From Treponema pectinovorum (lineage in GTDB: Bacteria > Spirochaetota > Spirochaetia > Treponematales > Treponemataceae): a DNA stretch of 64,000 nucleotides. The notes below the pieces were generated by a model. The model was not told the DNA's origin. It was given only the letters and a program-made list of their open reading frames with translations, and made no database searches. The translations under genes and the position numbers were made by a program. The stretch lies in assembly GCF_900497595.1 (NCBI RefSeq), contig NZ_UFQO01000002.1, forward strand, positions 372,001-436,000. Direction: 5' to 3'. Positions 42,640 to 51,138 of this stretch are shown here, piece after piece. Each line of letters starts with the position of its first letter. The first letter of the stretch is position 1.

Positions 42640-44911
42640 TCTGCGAGGCTATTTGATAAATTGATTTCTCCATTTTTTCTGAAATAGCAGACAGTGTTTG
42701 CCCATTGTCATTTATCTGGTTTGCAGAATCGGTCATGCTGTTTACACTCGCTTTTATATGTTCTGTCGCCTCTTGCAACTGTTTTACTTGATTTAAGATT
42801 CCTGCATTTTCGTCGGACATATCGCTGGATGCATTTCGTACATCAAAAGTCGAAATATTCATCATCTTTAGGGCTTCAGTTATTTGGCGACTTCCAATTT
42901 CGCTTTCTTCCATTGCGCTTTTTATTTGCAGAACAATCTGGTCTGTCTGTTGAATTTTTGTAGTTACCGCATGGAAAGATTCTTTTGCTTGTGAAGAAGT
43001 TGCTACAACGCTTTCAATAGATTCTTGAATCATTTTAAGTTCATCGCGTATGCGCCGTGACTGTTTGCTGGAATTTTCTGAAAGGTTATGAATTTCATCT
43101 GCAACAACAGAAAAGCCGCTACCGACAGAACCAGCATGTGCTGCCTCTATTGAAGCATTCATTGCAAGGAGATTAGTTTCGTTCGCGATTTTTGAAATGA
43201 CTTTGTTTGCTTCCATCAGCATTTTGCTCTGGTCTTTTATTTTTTGAATCTGCTCATCGACAATGTTTTGTTTTTCAATTCCTGTTATCGTATTTTGCTC
43301 AAGTTCGCGGAAGGAAGAAACCATATTTTCGGTATTGCGAGTTACTGCAAGGATATTTACAAGCATCTGTTCAACTGCGGCACTTGCCTGTGTAACTCCA
43401 GAAGATTGATTTTCTATAAGTAAATTTAGATCTTCTATTGTTGAGGTGATTTTATCGACTTTTTCTGCGGTTTCTTCTACAGACAAACTCTGCATCTTAA
43501 TTTTTTCGCTTACATTTTGAATGTTCGAAATTATGTCGTTTATAGAAGAGCGAGTTCTTTTTGCTGTGGCAACCATTTTGGAGTCAATCATCGAAAGCTC
43601 ATCTTTTGAATCTTTTATTTGGCTTATTATCCCTCGTAGGTTTTCTGTAAAAGTGTTAAATCCTGTTACAACGTCACCAACTTCGTCCTTTGTTCTGACT
43701 TTAATTTTTTTTGTAAGGTCTGCATCTCTAGAAGCGATCTCTGTTATCGATTTTTTTAAATCTGTAAGCGGATGAACTAAAAATGTCATATAAACAGAAG
43801 TAAAAATCATCAGCAAAACGGCAATGATTATACAAAAAGTGATAATTTCAAAACCGCTTTTTTTTGCTGTGGCATTTATTTCTTCTTCGGTTATAGAAAT
43901 TGCAAGAGACCATTCTGTGTGATTTATCGGACAATAAAAGACATAGTTTTGCGTATCGTTATTAGTATTTTTTACGATTGCACTTCCAGTTTGACTTAGC
44001 AGCATTTTTTCGGTTAAAGATTTATATCCTATAAAGCCAGATTCTTCTTCGCTCATAGAATAAAAGTTTTTCATTATTTTTGATTCTTCTGTATGAGCGA
44101 TTATGTTCCCCTTAGAATCGATTGCATAAGTAATCCCTGTTTTTGTAAGAAAATTTTGCGTTACCTGATAGTTAATCTTGCTTAAAGGAAGTGCTCCTAC
44201 CATAACGCCACAAAAAGCATTGTTTGCATTGGTTACTGGAATGGCTATGTAAAATATGTATCCTATTCCGTCTAAGGCTGGCATCGGATCCGATATGTAT
44301 TTTGATTTTCCGGAAGTCTGGATTGCTGTAAAAAATTTTTGCGAAGAAATGTCGCTCTTGTTGCCGTTGGAATCAATCATAAAGCCGTTTACATCTGCAA
44401 ATCCCATAAATTCAAAATTGGGGTCAATCAGCTGTTTATTTTTTTGAAGATAATCTGTGGCAGAATAAAAGTCTCCGCTTTTAAATTCTTGCGAATTTGT
44501 AAAAATTCCAAAATCTTTAAAAAATCCTTCAAGCCAATATGTAATGCCGTCTGCTGTTTGTTCAACTAGCGAAGTTGTAAATTGTGCGTAAGTTTCTATG
44601 TTATCTTTTGAAATTGAATGGGTGAGTATAAAAGAAAGCGCAGAAAATGAAAAAATGAGCAGAACTAAAAGAACCACTGCAAATTTAAATGCCATTTTGT
44701 TCTTTCGGTTTTTTAAATTGATTTTCGTAAGGCTTTGCTGTCGTTTTAATTCATTTGCATTAAAGGAGCGATTTTGCTCGCTCGTTTTGGAATCGATTTT
44801 TATGTCGTCGTTTGGCGCATTGTCTTTTGTTGGCAATAAATTTTCAAATTCTAAACTTTTCTCATTTTGTTTTAACTGACTGGTATTCTCTTTACTTCCT
44901 TTTAATGACAT
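42620..44911 (-). CDS. Methyl-accepting chemotaxis protein
   Basis: A 763-residue chemoreceptor. A charged cytoplasmic N-terminal extension of about 70 residues precedes the first membrane helix (about 73-95). A periplasmic dCache-type sensor (about 96-360) contains GYIFYIAIPVTNANNAFCG and GITYAIDSKGNIIAH. The second helix (about 365-390) leads to HAMP and the signalling domain, whose hairpin tip reads ANETNLLAMNASIEAAHAG and GFSVVADEIHNLSENSSKQS, with coiled-coil arms rich in QQ/EE heptads. There is no CheR-binding pentapeptide at the C-terminus. CTGGAG precedes the ATG. The ligand is unknown. Confidence 0.95.
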   Translation of the reverse strand: MSLKGSKENTSQLKQNEKSLEFENLLPTKDNAPNDDIKIDSKTSEQNRSFNANELKRQQSLTKINLKNRKNKMAFKFAVVLLVLLIFSFSALSFILTHSISKDNIETYAQFTTSLVEQTADGITYWLEGFFKDFGIFTNSQEFKSGDFYSATDYLQKNKQLIDPNFEFMGFADVNGFMIDSNGNKSDISSQKFFTAIQTSGKSKYISDPMPALDGIGYIFYIAIPVTNANNAFCGVMVGALPLSKINYQVTQNFLTKTGITYAIDSKGNIIAHTEESKIMKNFYSMSEEESGFIGYKSLTEKMLLSQTGSAIVKNTNNDTQNYVFYCPINHTEWSLAISITEEEINATAKKSGFEIITFCIIIAVLLMIFTSVYMTFLVHPLTDLKKSITEIASRDADLTKKIKVRTKDEVGDVVTGFNTFTENLRGIISQIKDSKDELSMIDSKMVATAKRTRSSINDIISNIQNVSEKIKMQSLSVEETAEKVDKITSTIEDLNLLIENQSSGVTQASAAVEQMLVNILAVTRNTENMVSSFRELEQNTITGIEKQNIVDEQIQKIKDQSKMLMEANKVISKIANETNLLAMNASIEAAHAGSVGSGFSVVADEIHNLSENSSKQSRRIRDELKMIQESIESVVATSSQAKESFHAVTTKIQQTDQIVLQIKSAMEESEIGSRQITEALKMMNISTFDVRNASSDMSDENAGILNQVKQLQEATEHIKASVNSMTDSANQINDNGQTLSAISEKMEKSIYQIASQIDLFNV

Positions 44912-45097
44912 GTAATTCTCCAGAGTGTTTGTGGACTCTCCACTTTCAACATTGTCGTTTAAAAACGCAGATGTATAAAGAAGGCTAGCATAAGATAACT
45001 AAAAATTTTGTTGTATTGAAAAAATTTTATGTTGTAGGGATAATGATTTTACAATTTGAAGATAAAGCATTTTGACTTGCAAAAACAAGGAGTTCAT

Positions 45098-45826
45098 ATG
45101 GAAGTTATTCGTTTAGACGAAATTTTAAAAGCAAATGACTACCCTGGCCGTGGAATAGTGGCAGGACTTAGCAAAGACGGAAAGCACGCCGTAAGCGCAT
45201 ATTGGACAATGGGCAGAAGCAAAGGAAGTCGCAATAGAATATTTGTTGTAGAAAACGAAGACGGACAAGAAGTTGTCAGGACAAAAGCTTTCGACCCATC
45301 TTTGATTGCTGGAGACCCAAGCCTCATAATCTATGCTGCGATGCGGCAGTTTAAAAATTATACGATTGTAACAAATGGCGACCAGACAGACACTATTTAT
45401 GAAGGCTTAAAAAACGGAAAAAGCTTTGAAGAATCCTTGCGTTCAAGAAAATACGAACACGACTCACCTAACTTTACGCCAAGGATTTCTTCTCTATTAA
45501 AAATCGAAGATAAAAAATTTGATTACGCAATTTCAATTTTAAAGAGCGATAACGGCAATCCAGAAAATACACTCCGCTTTACTTACACTTACGACAATCC
45601 TGTAAGGGGCGAAGGAAGATTTATTCACACTTATATGTCGAATGGAGAGCCACTGCCTTCTTTTGAAGGAGAGCCAGTTTTGATTGAAATTAACGGCGAT
45701 ATAGATGATTTTTCAAATATGATTTGGAAAAGCCTTAACGAAGAAAACAAAGTAAGCCTTTTTGTAAGATTTATAGATATAGAAACTGGCAAATTTGAAG
45801 AAAAAATAATAAATAAAAATAAATAA
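45098..45826 (+). CDS. PurO-like IMP cyclohydrolase family protein
   Basis: A 242-residue protein matching the IMP cyclohydrolase (PurO) family first found in archaea: PGRGIVAGLSKDGKHAVSAY near the N-terminus, the GRSKGSRNRIFV segment, DPSLIIYAAMR, ITNGDQTDTIYEGL-like text, and FTPRISSLLK. PurO closes the purine ring from FAICAR to IMP. Bacterial members exist and are not all tested. GGAG precedes the ATG at 45098; an in-frame GTG-type extension to 45056 lacks a site. No other purine genes are in this window. Confidence 0.78.
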   Translation: MEVIRLDEILKANDYPGRGIVAGLSKDGKHAVSAYWTMGRSKGSRNRIFVVENEDGQEVVRTKAFDPSLIAGDPSLIIYAAMRQFKNYTIVTNGDQTDTIYEGLKNGKSFEESLRSRKYEHDSPNFTPRISSLLKIEDKKFDYAISILKSDNGNPENTLRFTYTYDNPVRGEGRFIHTYMSNGEPLPSFEGEPVLIEINGDIDDFSNMIWKSLNEENKVSLFVRFIDIETGKFEEKIINKNK

Positions 45827-45839
45827 ATTAATAAAGTGA

Positions 45840-45868
45840 TTGACATAAGAGATAAGTTAGATTATGCT
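45840..45868 (+). promoter_or_regulatory. Strong sigma-70 promoter of the flavodoxin gene
   Basis: Perfect TTGACA (45840-45845), exactly 17 bases, then TATGCT (45863-45868). It is the best -35 match found in the window and lies just after the PurO-like stop. Confidence 0.75.
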
Positions 45869-45875
45869 AACACCG

Positions 45876-45975
45876 AAGTTAGCGAGTGCTAACGCAGTGT
45901 ACCTCTTGGTGACAGATGCTGAAAGTTCTGACTGTTTCTCTTAAGGCGTCTGTCACCATATTTTTATCAGGAGAA
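45876..45975 (+). promoter_or_regulatory. Structured flavodoxin mRNA leader
   Basis: The roughly 100-base leader has a 6-bp hairpin GTTAGC-GAGT-GCTAAC (45878-45893), and a third copy GCTAAC just upstream (45867-45872) offers an alternative partner. Then comes a perfect 10-bp stem, TGGTGACAGA (45907-45916) with TCTGTCACCA (45949-45958), enclosing 32 bases. TATTTTTAT follows, then CAGGAG and the ATG. The shape fits an attenuator or riboswitch, but it matches no class I know. Confidence 0.55.
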
Positions 45976-45979
45976 AATT

Positions 45980-46372
45980 ATGAAAGTAGCGATTGTTTAT
46001 GCAACAACAACTGGTAATACGGAACAACTTGCAAATGCTTTAAAAGCGTCCGCACCAGATTCATATTTCAGCACAGCAGATAGCGCTGATGCAAATGAAG
46101 TTTTGGCAGCAGATTTAATTCTGCTTGGAAGTCCTGTTATGGGAGCAGAGCAGTTGGAAGATTCCATGGAATCATTCTTTTCTTCAATCGAAGGAAGTTT
46201 GAGCGGTAAAACTGTAGGACTTTTTGGTTCATACGACTGGGGCGACGGACAGATGTTCAGAGACTGGTCTGACAGAGTTACAGCCGCTGGTGCAACTGTA
46301 AAAGGAGTTGTAATGGCTCAGCTTGCTCCAAGCGATGAATCTTTGGAAGAAGTTAAAAAGCTTTTAAACTAG
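45980..46372 (+). CDS. Short-chain flavodoxin
   Basis: A 130-residue FMN protein. It opens KVAIVYATTTGNTEQLANAL, where TTTGNTE is the phosphate-binding loop, and has LLGSPVMGAEQLED and LFGSYDWGDGQMFRDW, the W and DW loops that sandwich the isoalloxazine ring. It shuttles low-potential electrons and can replace ferredoxin when iron is scarce. AGGAG precedes the ATG. A strong promoter, a structured leader and a terminator frame it as a single-gene, well-expressed unit. Confidence 0.95.
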   Translation: MKVAIVYATTTGNTEQLANALKASAPDSYFSTADSADANEVLAADLILLGSPVMGAEQLEDSMESFFSSIEGSLSGKTVGLFGSYDWGDGQMFRDWSDRVTAAGATVKGVVMAQLAPSDESLEEVKKLLN

Positions 46373-46430
46373 AAATTTAAAAAAGTTTGAGAGAGTTTTT
46401 ATATTTCCTATTAACCAAATAGGCTATAAA

Positions 46431-46476
46431 TGTCTGTAATATGAGGGGTTTCCTTTATGTTACAGGCATTTTTTTT
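46431..46476 (+). terminator. Rho-independent terminator of the flavodoxin gene
   Basis: TGTCTGTAA pairs with TTACAGGCA (one G-T pair) across 20 bases, followed by eight T. Confidence 0.85.
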
Positions 46477-46479
46477 AAG

Positions 46480-46760
46480 TTTTTCATTTCCAAACCTCTA
46501 TAGGTGAATTTTCAAAAATCGATATTTTGATATTTCTCCACGAATTTTATTTAAGGTATTCGTTTTTATTTCAAATGGTTGAATCTACAGCGTCTTTTGC
46601 TTAAAATCTGTTTTCGGCTTCGGGCTAACTGTCATAACACCATACCTTTGCGAAACCGTCGATTCGTCCTATCCAGAAAATTATCAAGATGAATTGTACA
46701 AATAATTTGCAGGCAATTTTGAAATACCAGTTTTTATTCTAGAACATTTTTGATTTTTGT
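46480..46760 (+). other. AT-rich gap with a short orphan reading frame, likely decayed DNA
   Basis: Part of a 633-base gap between flavodoxin and rpsU. No complete gene is visible. A frame ending at the TAA at 46703-46705 reads GFGLTVITPYLCETVDSSY and then PENYQDELYK over about 46610-46705, has no start or ribosome binding site, and has a stop directly upstream. It looks like the C-terminal scrap of a gene, but I do not recognise the family. Confidence 0.3.
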
Positions 46761-46763
46761 TAT

Positions 46764-46920
46764 TTGGGCGACTTTTGCTGCACTTCGTTTTGCAAAAACA
46801 CGCTTTACAGGGCTACGCCTTCCGGCTTCGACCAAAGGCACGGCAAGTAAAATTAAAAAGCCGTGCCTTTGTTTTCGCTACGCTCACCCTTCCAATCGTT
46901 GTCGCACAAATTGTACCGGA
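46764..46920 (-). repeat. Dispersed structured repeat, family B copy 3 (5'-truncated)
   Basis: Read on the minus strand it opens GTGCGACAACGATTGGAAGG, continues GGTGAGCGTAGCGAAAACAA, a perfect 11-bp stem AAAGGCACGGC/GCCGTGCCTTT, then CGAAGCCGGAAGGCGTAGCC and a tail ending GTCGCCCAA. It closely matches 57270-57412 and lacks the two leading hairpins of copies 1 and 2. Confidence 0.85.
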
Positions 46921-47005
46921 TTTTCCTTTCTCTTGATTTCATTTAGAAAATTCTATATCCTTAAAAAACTTATCGGAACAGCCGAAGAAAGGAGGTGAAT
47001 TTATA

Positions 47006-47212
47006 ATGGCAACTATAGTAGTAGACGATTCAGAAAACCTTGAAAAAGCAATAAAACGTTTTAAGAGAATGGTTGAAAAAGAAGGAATTATCCGCGAGTA
47101 TAAACTTCGTGAATATTATGTAAAGCCTTCTGCCACAAATCACCAGAAGAAAACAACATTGGAGCGTAAACTTCTTAACAAAAAGATTAAATCTGAAAAG
47201 AAAGATTACTAG
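47006..47212 (+). CDS. rpsU: 30S ribosomal protein S21
   Basis: A 68-residue basic protein of the small ribosomal subunit platform, near the 3' end of 16S rRNA. The start is [20 protein letters not shown] and the C-terminus is Lys/Arg-rich. Length and composition match S21. The ribosome binding site AAGGAGGTGA is the strongest in the window. No dnaG or rpoD follows, unlike the classic macromolecular synthesis operon; the next gene is a SIMPL-domain protein. Confidence 0.96.
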   Translation: MATIVVDDSENLEKAIKRFKRMVEKEGIIREYKLREYYVKPSATNHQKKTTLERKLLNKKIKSEKKDY

Positions 47213-47320
47213 TTTCAAGAAACCTTCCTTAATTTGGAGGGTTTTATTCTTTATACAGAAAATGGAATTGTTAACAGATTTGTGAGCCTTGTAAAATTTG
47301 TTAATAAAAGGAGAGATTAT

Positions 47321-48019
47321 ATGAATAAAAAATTTGTCATTTTTATATCCTGCATCACTTTTTTGCTTGGGTGTTTTATTCTGAGCGTAGGTTTTAGCAA
47401 CATCGCTCGCGAAGAACGCACTGTTTCTGTTCGTGGTTTTTCGGAAAAAGAAGTTGATGCAGATTTTGCCGTTTGGAAAATCGCTTTTTCCGTTGGTGCA
47501 AACGATTTAATCTCGCTAGAAAAAGAAATTTCAGAAAAAACAAAAATTGTAACTGGATATTTAAAAAATCATGGGCTTGAAGATGCCGATTTTTCTGTTC
47601 TTGCGCCAGAAATAAACGATGCTTCGATGAGCCTTTATACAGACCCTTCGAGAAGAACTTACAACTACATCGCAAAGCAATCTCTTTTAATAAGAACTCA
47701 AAAGATAAAAGAAGTAAAAGAAGCTTCCAGCGATACTTTAAAACTCATAGGCAAAGGAATTTCTGTTTCTTCAGATTATGATAATCACGTTACCTATGAA
47801 TTTACTCGCTTAAATGAAATAAAACCAGAAATGATTGCATCTGCAACCCAAAGTGCAAGGGCAGGAGCAGAGCAGTTTGCAAAAGATTCTGGCAGCAAAG
47901 TTGGCAAAATAAAATCTGCAACTCAAGGGCTTTTCACGATTGAAAATGCAGCAGAAGGACTTGAAGAACGCAAAAATGTTCGTGTTGTAACTACAGTTGT
48001 TTATATTTTAAAAGACTAA
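47321..48019 (+). CDS. SIMPL-domain (DUF541) membrane-anchored protein
   Basis: A 232-residue protein with an N-terminal hydrophobic segment (about 5-24), probably a membrane anchor or uncleaved signal; FLLGC within it could act as a lipobox. The rest is a SIMPL domain: TVSVRGFSEKEVDADFAVWK, the central YIAKQSLLIRTQKIKEV and the closing RVVTTVVYIL. Family members (for example YggE) are periplasmic and linked to stress tolerance; the mechanism is unknown. I start at the ATG at 47321 after AAAGGAGAG rather than at 47234. Confidence 0.88.
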   Translation: MNKKFVIFISCITFLLGCFILSVGFSNIAREERTVSVRGFSEKEVDADFAVWKIAFSVGANDLISLEKEISEKTKIVTGYLKNHGLEDADFSVLAPEINDASMSLYTDPSRRTYNYIAKQSLLIRTQKIKEVKEASSDTLKLIGKGISVSSDYDNHVTYEFTRLNEIKPEMIASATQSARAGAEQFAKDSGSKVGKIKSATQGLFTIENAAEGLEERKNVRVVTTVVYILKD

Positions 48020-48159
48020 AAATAGATTAACCTTTACCGATTAAAAGTTTTTCAATCTTTCTGTTATTAAATATGAGGGCAATAATGGTTGTAGCTTATA
48101 AGTTGGAATATGACCTAAAAAATTCTGCGGTTTAAAATGCGGTTTTAGCCAAGTTCTAT

Positions 48160-48561
48160 TCATTTTTCAGGTTTGAGCCCCTCGACCATAAACTCTTGTG
48201 GTATTTTTGAAGGTTTAGCTTCTTTATTTACGCAAGCCCAGGTAACGTCTGCTTCTGCACTTATCTGTCCATCTGGCTTTTTTATTATCTGATGCATTGT
48301 TCCAGAAACTGCACCCATTTTTACTGGCTTTGTTTGAATTTCTAATTCTTCGTGCATTTTTGCAGAAACTTTGTAGTGAATATCCACATGTGTTACAAAA
48401 AGATAGTAGCCTGCATTAAAAAGTTCATCGTATTTGAAGCCGATTTTTTCTAAAAAATCCATTCTTGCTGTTTCTAAATAGTTTAAATAAACCGCATTGT
48501 TCACATGATTGTAGGAATCGCACTCGTATGGGCGAACCTTTAAATTTGTAATTACTTTCAT
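48160..48561 (-). CDS. Acyl-CoA thioesterase, 4-hydroxybenzoyl-CoA (hotdog) family
   Basis: A 133-residue hotdog-fold thioesterase. The catalytic region reads YECDSYNHVNNAVYLNYLE, with the family's Asp-x-x-x-His-xx-N pattern, followed by TARMDFLEKIG. It hydrolyses acyl-CoA or acyl-ACP thioesters; the chain length is not predictable. It has no ribosome binding site; an extended -10 lies just ahead of the ATG. It is convergent with the SIMPL gene. Confidence 0.92.
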   Translation of the reverse strand: MKVITNLKVRPYECDSYNHVNNAVYLNYLETARMDFLEKIGFKYDELFNAGYYLFVTHVDIHYKVSAKMHEELEIQTKPVKMGAVSGTMHQIIKKPDGQISAEADVTWACVNKEAKPSKIPQEFMVEGLKPEK

Positions 48562-48571
48562 AGCGAAAAAA

Positions 48572-48580
48572 ATTGTAGCA
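48572..48580 (-). promoter_or_regulatory. Extended -10 promoter of the thioesterase gene
   Basis: On the minus strand TGCTACAAT ends ten bases before the ATG at 48561, giving a leader of about 0-4 bases. Confidence 0.5.
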
Positions 48581-48609
48581 CAAACCGCGTTCTATATGCA
48601 AACTTTGAA

Positions 48610-50565
48610 TTACGAAAGTTCTGCAAGTTCACTCCAGCGCTCATAAGAAGTTTGAAGTCTTTTTTCTATTGTGGTGTATTCTTCGCCTGCTTTGCGCGAT
48701 ACTTCATAATTCTGGCTTGCCATTAGATTTTCCAATTCTTTCTTTTTTTCTTCGTCGTTTAATATTTGCTCTTCTAAAAGTTCAAATTCTTTTTGCTCTT
48801 TAAAAGTGCGTTTGCGTGGTTTTGTTTGTAACGGGGGCGTTGCGGGGGTGTCCTCCGCAGAGGGGGTAGCGACCAACGAAGTGGGCGCGCAGGGGGAGAC
48901 CTCTTTCTTTTGCGCCTGCAACGCTTCCCCCTCCTTCTTTTTTAATTCCAAATATTCGGAGCATTTGCCTACAAAGCCGGAAACGCTGCCGTCGTCTTCC
49001 ATTATAAAAAGCGTGTCTGCAATTTTGTCCATAAAATAGCGGTCGTGGCTTACGATTAGGAGGCAACCAGAATATTCGAGCAAAAATTGCTCTAAGATGT
49101 TCATTGTAAAGATGTCGAAGTCGTTTGTGGGTTCGTCTAAAACCAAAAAATTTGGATTTGAAATTAAAAGCCTGACCAAAAATACCCGTTTTCGCTCGCC
49201 ACCAGAAAGTGTAGAAAGCATTGAGTGCTGAATTTTTCCTTCAAAGCCAAATTCCTTTAAAAATTGAGATGCGCTTAAATCTTTGCCGTTGTTGCGGTGT
49301 ACGACTTCCGCAACTTCTTTTATATAGTCGAGGACCGTAAGGCTTAAATCGCTAAAGGTTGGATTTTGCTCGTAGTAACCTATGAAGGTGTTTTCGCCTT
49401 TTTCTACGCTGCCACTGTCGCTTGCAAGTTTGCCTGTTATTATGTTTAGGAAAGTTGTTTTGCCAGAGCCATTGTTTCCGATTATTCCGATTTTTTCGCC
49501 TTTTTTAAATTTATATGAAAAATTTTTTAGGACCGGGGTAAAATTTTTCGCTCCAATTTCTTTTTCGCCAGTGTAGCCTTTTGGATAATTTTTGGAAATT
49601 GAATGCAGTTCTAGGATTTTGCCACCAAGCCTTCTGCCTTCTACTTCAAAAGTAAAGCCTTTATCTTGACTAAATTTTTCGCGGTTTATAAGTGCGTTGT
49701 CTCTTTGTATGCGTGCTTTTGCTTTTGTTCCCCGTGCTTGTGGACCTCGCATAAGCCATTCGCGTTCTACTCGCAAAACGGATTCAATGCGGCGCTCTGT
49801 GTTTTCTTCTATCTGCGCTTCTAACTCTTTTTTTTGCAAAAATGAGGAATAATTTCCTTCATAAAGTTTTAGAGTTTTTCTGTTTAATTCGTAGATGTTT
49901 TTGCATACCGCGTCCAAAAAATAGCGGTCGTGGGTTACCATTAAAACTGCACGCTTTGTTTCGTGCAAATATTTTTGCAGATATGTTATTGTCTGTATGT
50001 CTAAATGGTTTGTGGGCTCGTCTAGTAAAAGAAGTTTTGTGTCTTCTACCAAAACCTGTGCAAGTGCTACTTTTTTTAGCATTCCGCCAGAAAGAGTTTT
50101 CATCTTTCGACTCATATCTTTTATTCCGAGCGTGCTTAAAACAGAACGTACTTGAGCTTCGTAATTCCAAAGATCGCTTTTTTCCATTTCGAGCGTTAAT
50201 TTTTCAAAATTTTCCTGATGCGATTTTGTAAAGCCGTTTTCCATTGCGACGCAAAGTTCTTCGTATTCGCGGATTTTTTTTAATTTTGGGCTTTGCGATT
50301 GAAATATGTGTTCTTGAATTGTGTCTTCGTTTTTAAAAACTGGATTTTGACTTAAAAAACTCACGCCACAATCTTTATTTATAACTACATTTCCTTCGTC
50401 CGCCTGCAAAATTCCTGCGATTGTAGCAAGTAGGGTTGATTTGCCGCTGCCGTTGCGACCGATTATTGCCGCCTTGTCGCCTTCTTCCATTCCAAAACTT
50501 ATTCCGGAAAAAAGCGGGCTTTCTCTTCCCATTTTTGCAAGATTGTTTATTGACAAGATGTTCAT
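48610..50565 (-). CDS. ABC-F family ATPase
   Basis: A 651-residue soluble protein with two ABC domains and no membrane segments. Walker A motifs are GRNGSGKST and GNNGSGKTT; signatures are LSGGMLKKVALAQ and LSGGERKRVFLVR; Walker B motifs are LLLDEPTNHLD and LVLDEPTNDFD. A Lys/Glu-rich linker and a charged C-terminal coiled coil (about 585-650) follow. ABC-F proteins act on the ribosome (Uup/EttA/YbiT types), and some protect against antibiotics. The C-terminal coiled coil fits Uup. The ATG at 50565 with AAAGGA is preferred to 50634. Confidence 0.93.
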   Translation of the reverse strand: MNILSINNLAKMGRESPLFSGISFGMEEGDKAAIIGRNGSGKSTLLATIAGILQADEGNVVINKDCGVSFLSQNPVFKNEDTIQEHIFQSQSPKLKKIREYEELCVAMENGFTKSHQENFEKLTLEMEKSDLWNYEAQVRSVLSTLGIKDMSRKMKTLSGGMLKKVALAQVLVEDTKLLLLDEPTNHLDIQTITYLQKYLHETKRAVLMVTHDRYFLDAVCKNIYELNRKTLKLYEGNYSSFLQKKELEAQIEENTERRIESVLRVEREWLMRGPQARGTKAKARIQRDNALINREKFSQDKGFTFEVEGRRLGGKILELHSISKNYPKGYTGEKEIGAKNFTPVLKNFSYKFKKGEKIGIIGNNGSGKTTFLNIITGKLASDSGSVEKGENTFIGYYEQNPTFSDLSLTVLDYIKEVAEVVHRNNGKDLSASQFLKEFGFEGKIQHSMLSTLSGGERKRVFLVRLLISNPNFLVLDEPTNDFDIFTMNILEQFLLEYSGCLLIVSHDRYFMDKIADTLFIMEDDGSVSGFVGKCSEYLELKKKEGEALQAQKKEVSPCAPTSLVATPSAEDTPATPPLQTKPRKRTFKEQKEFELLEEQILNDEEKKKELENLMASQNYEVSRKAGEEYTTIEKRLQTSYERWSELAELS

Positions 50566-50663
50566 TGGTTTTCCTTTATGCGTTTTGCGAGTTACGAATT
50601 TTAGTGTAGCAAATTCTATGATTTTTGTTGACATGGCAAAAAAGGGGCGGTAAGATAAAATAT

Positions 50664-50683
50664 ATTTGAATGATTGTTCAAAT
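50664..50683. promoter_or_regulatory. ArsR/SmtB-type operator
   Basis: ATTTGAA-TGATTG-TTCAAAT, a perfect 7-6-7 inverted repeat containing TGAA-N6-TTCA, the half-site layout of SmtB/CzrA/CadC operators. It lies 82 bases before the ArsR-family gene. A further TTCAA follows directly at 50685. Confidence 0.75.
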
Positions 50684-50764
50684 GTTCAAGTGTAAAATCT
50701 CTAAAATTGGAAGTTTATTTTGTAGTCAATGGAACGCAGATGTTAAAAGGAGGTTTCACAAGAG

Positions 50765-51061
50765 ATGATAGAGGATATAGACGAAAATACCCTTATCGAT
50801 TTAGGAGAACTATTTAAAATCTTTGGTGATTCTACGCGGATAAGGATTTTGTTTGCCCTTTATAATGGCGAAAAAGCAGTTGGCGAATTGGCTTTAAATC
50901 TTGGAATGACGGACAGTGCAATAAGTCATCAATTAAAAATTTTAAAAGATAATAAACTTGTGCGTGGTAGACGCGAGGGCAAACAGATTTATTACGCTTT
51001 GGACGATTCCCATGTCCTTTCTATTTTGAGCCAGGGAATAGAACACATTTCTGAAAACTAA
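50765..51061 (+). CDS. ArsR/SmtB family metal-responsive repressor
   Basis: A 98-residue winged-helix regulator. The DNA-binding helix is MTDSAISHQLKILKDNKLV followed by the wing GRREGKQIYYALDDSHV. The N-terminus lacks the CVC arsenic/cadmium cysteine box of ArsR and CadC. The C-terminal helix has DSHVLSILSQGIEHI, with Asp and His placed like the alpha5 zinc site of SmtB/CzrA, so zinc or cobalt sensing is more likely than arsenic. AAAGGAGG precedes the ATG. It is followed after 77 bases by the P-type ATPase and preceded by a matching operator. Confidence 0.92.
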   Translation: MIEDIDENTLIDLGELFKIFGDSTRIRILFALYNGEKAVGELALNLGMTDSAISHQLKILKDNKLVRGRREGKQIYYALDDSHVLSILSQGIEHISEN

Positions 51062-51138
51062 GTTTTTTGATAGTTGGAAGTTCGCAAAAAAAACATTTTT
51101 GGAGCGAACGTTTATTCAATCTGTTATCGGAGGTAATT

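Noticed and set aside
45867-45893. CIRCE-like heat-shock operator (GAGTGCTAA half) before flavodoxin
   Set aside because: The right half matches CIRCE but the left half TTAGCACTC at nine bases is absent; the bases are better explained as competing hairpin arms.
46750-46998. Plus-strand frame starting MIFVIWATFAALRFAKTRF
   Set aside because: It is again a translation of family B copy 3, running into the rpsU ribosome site.
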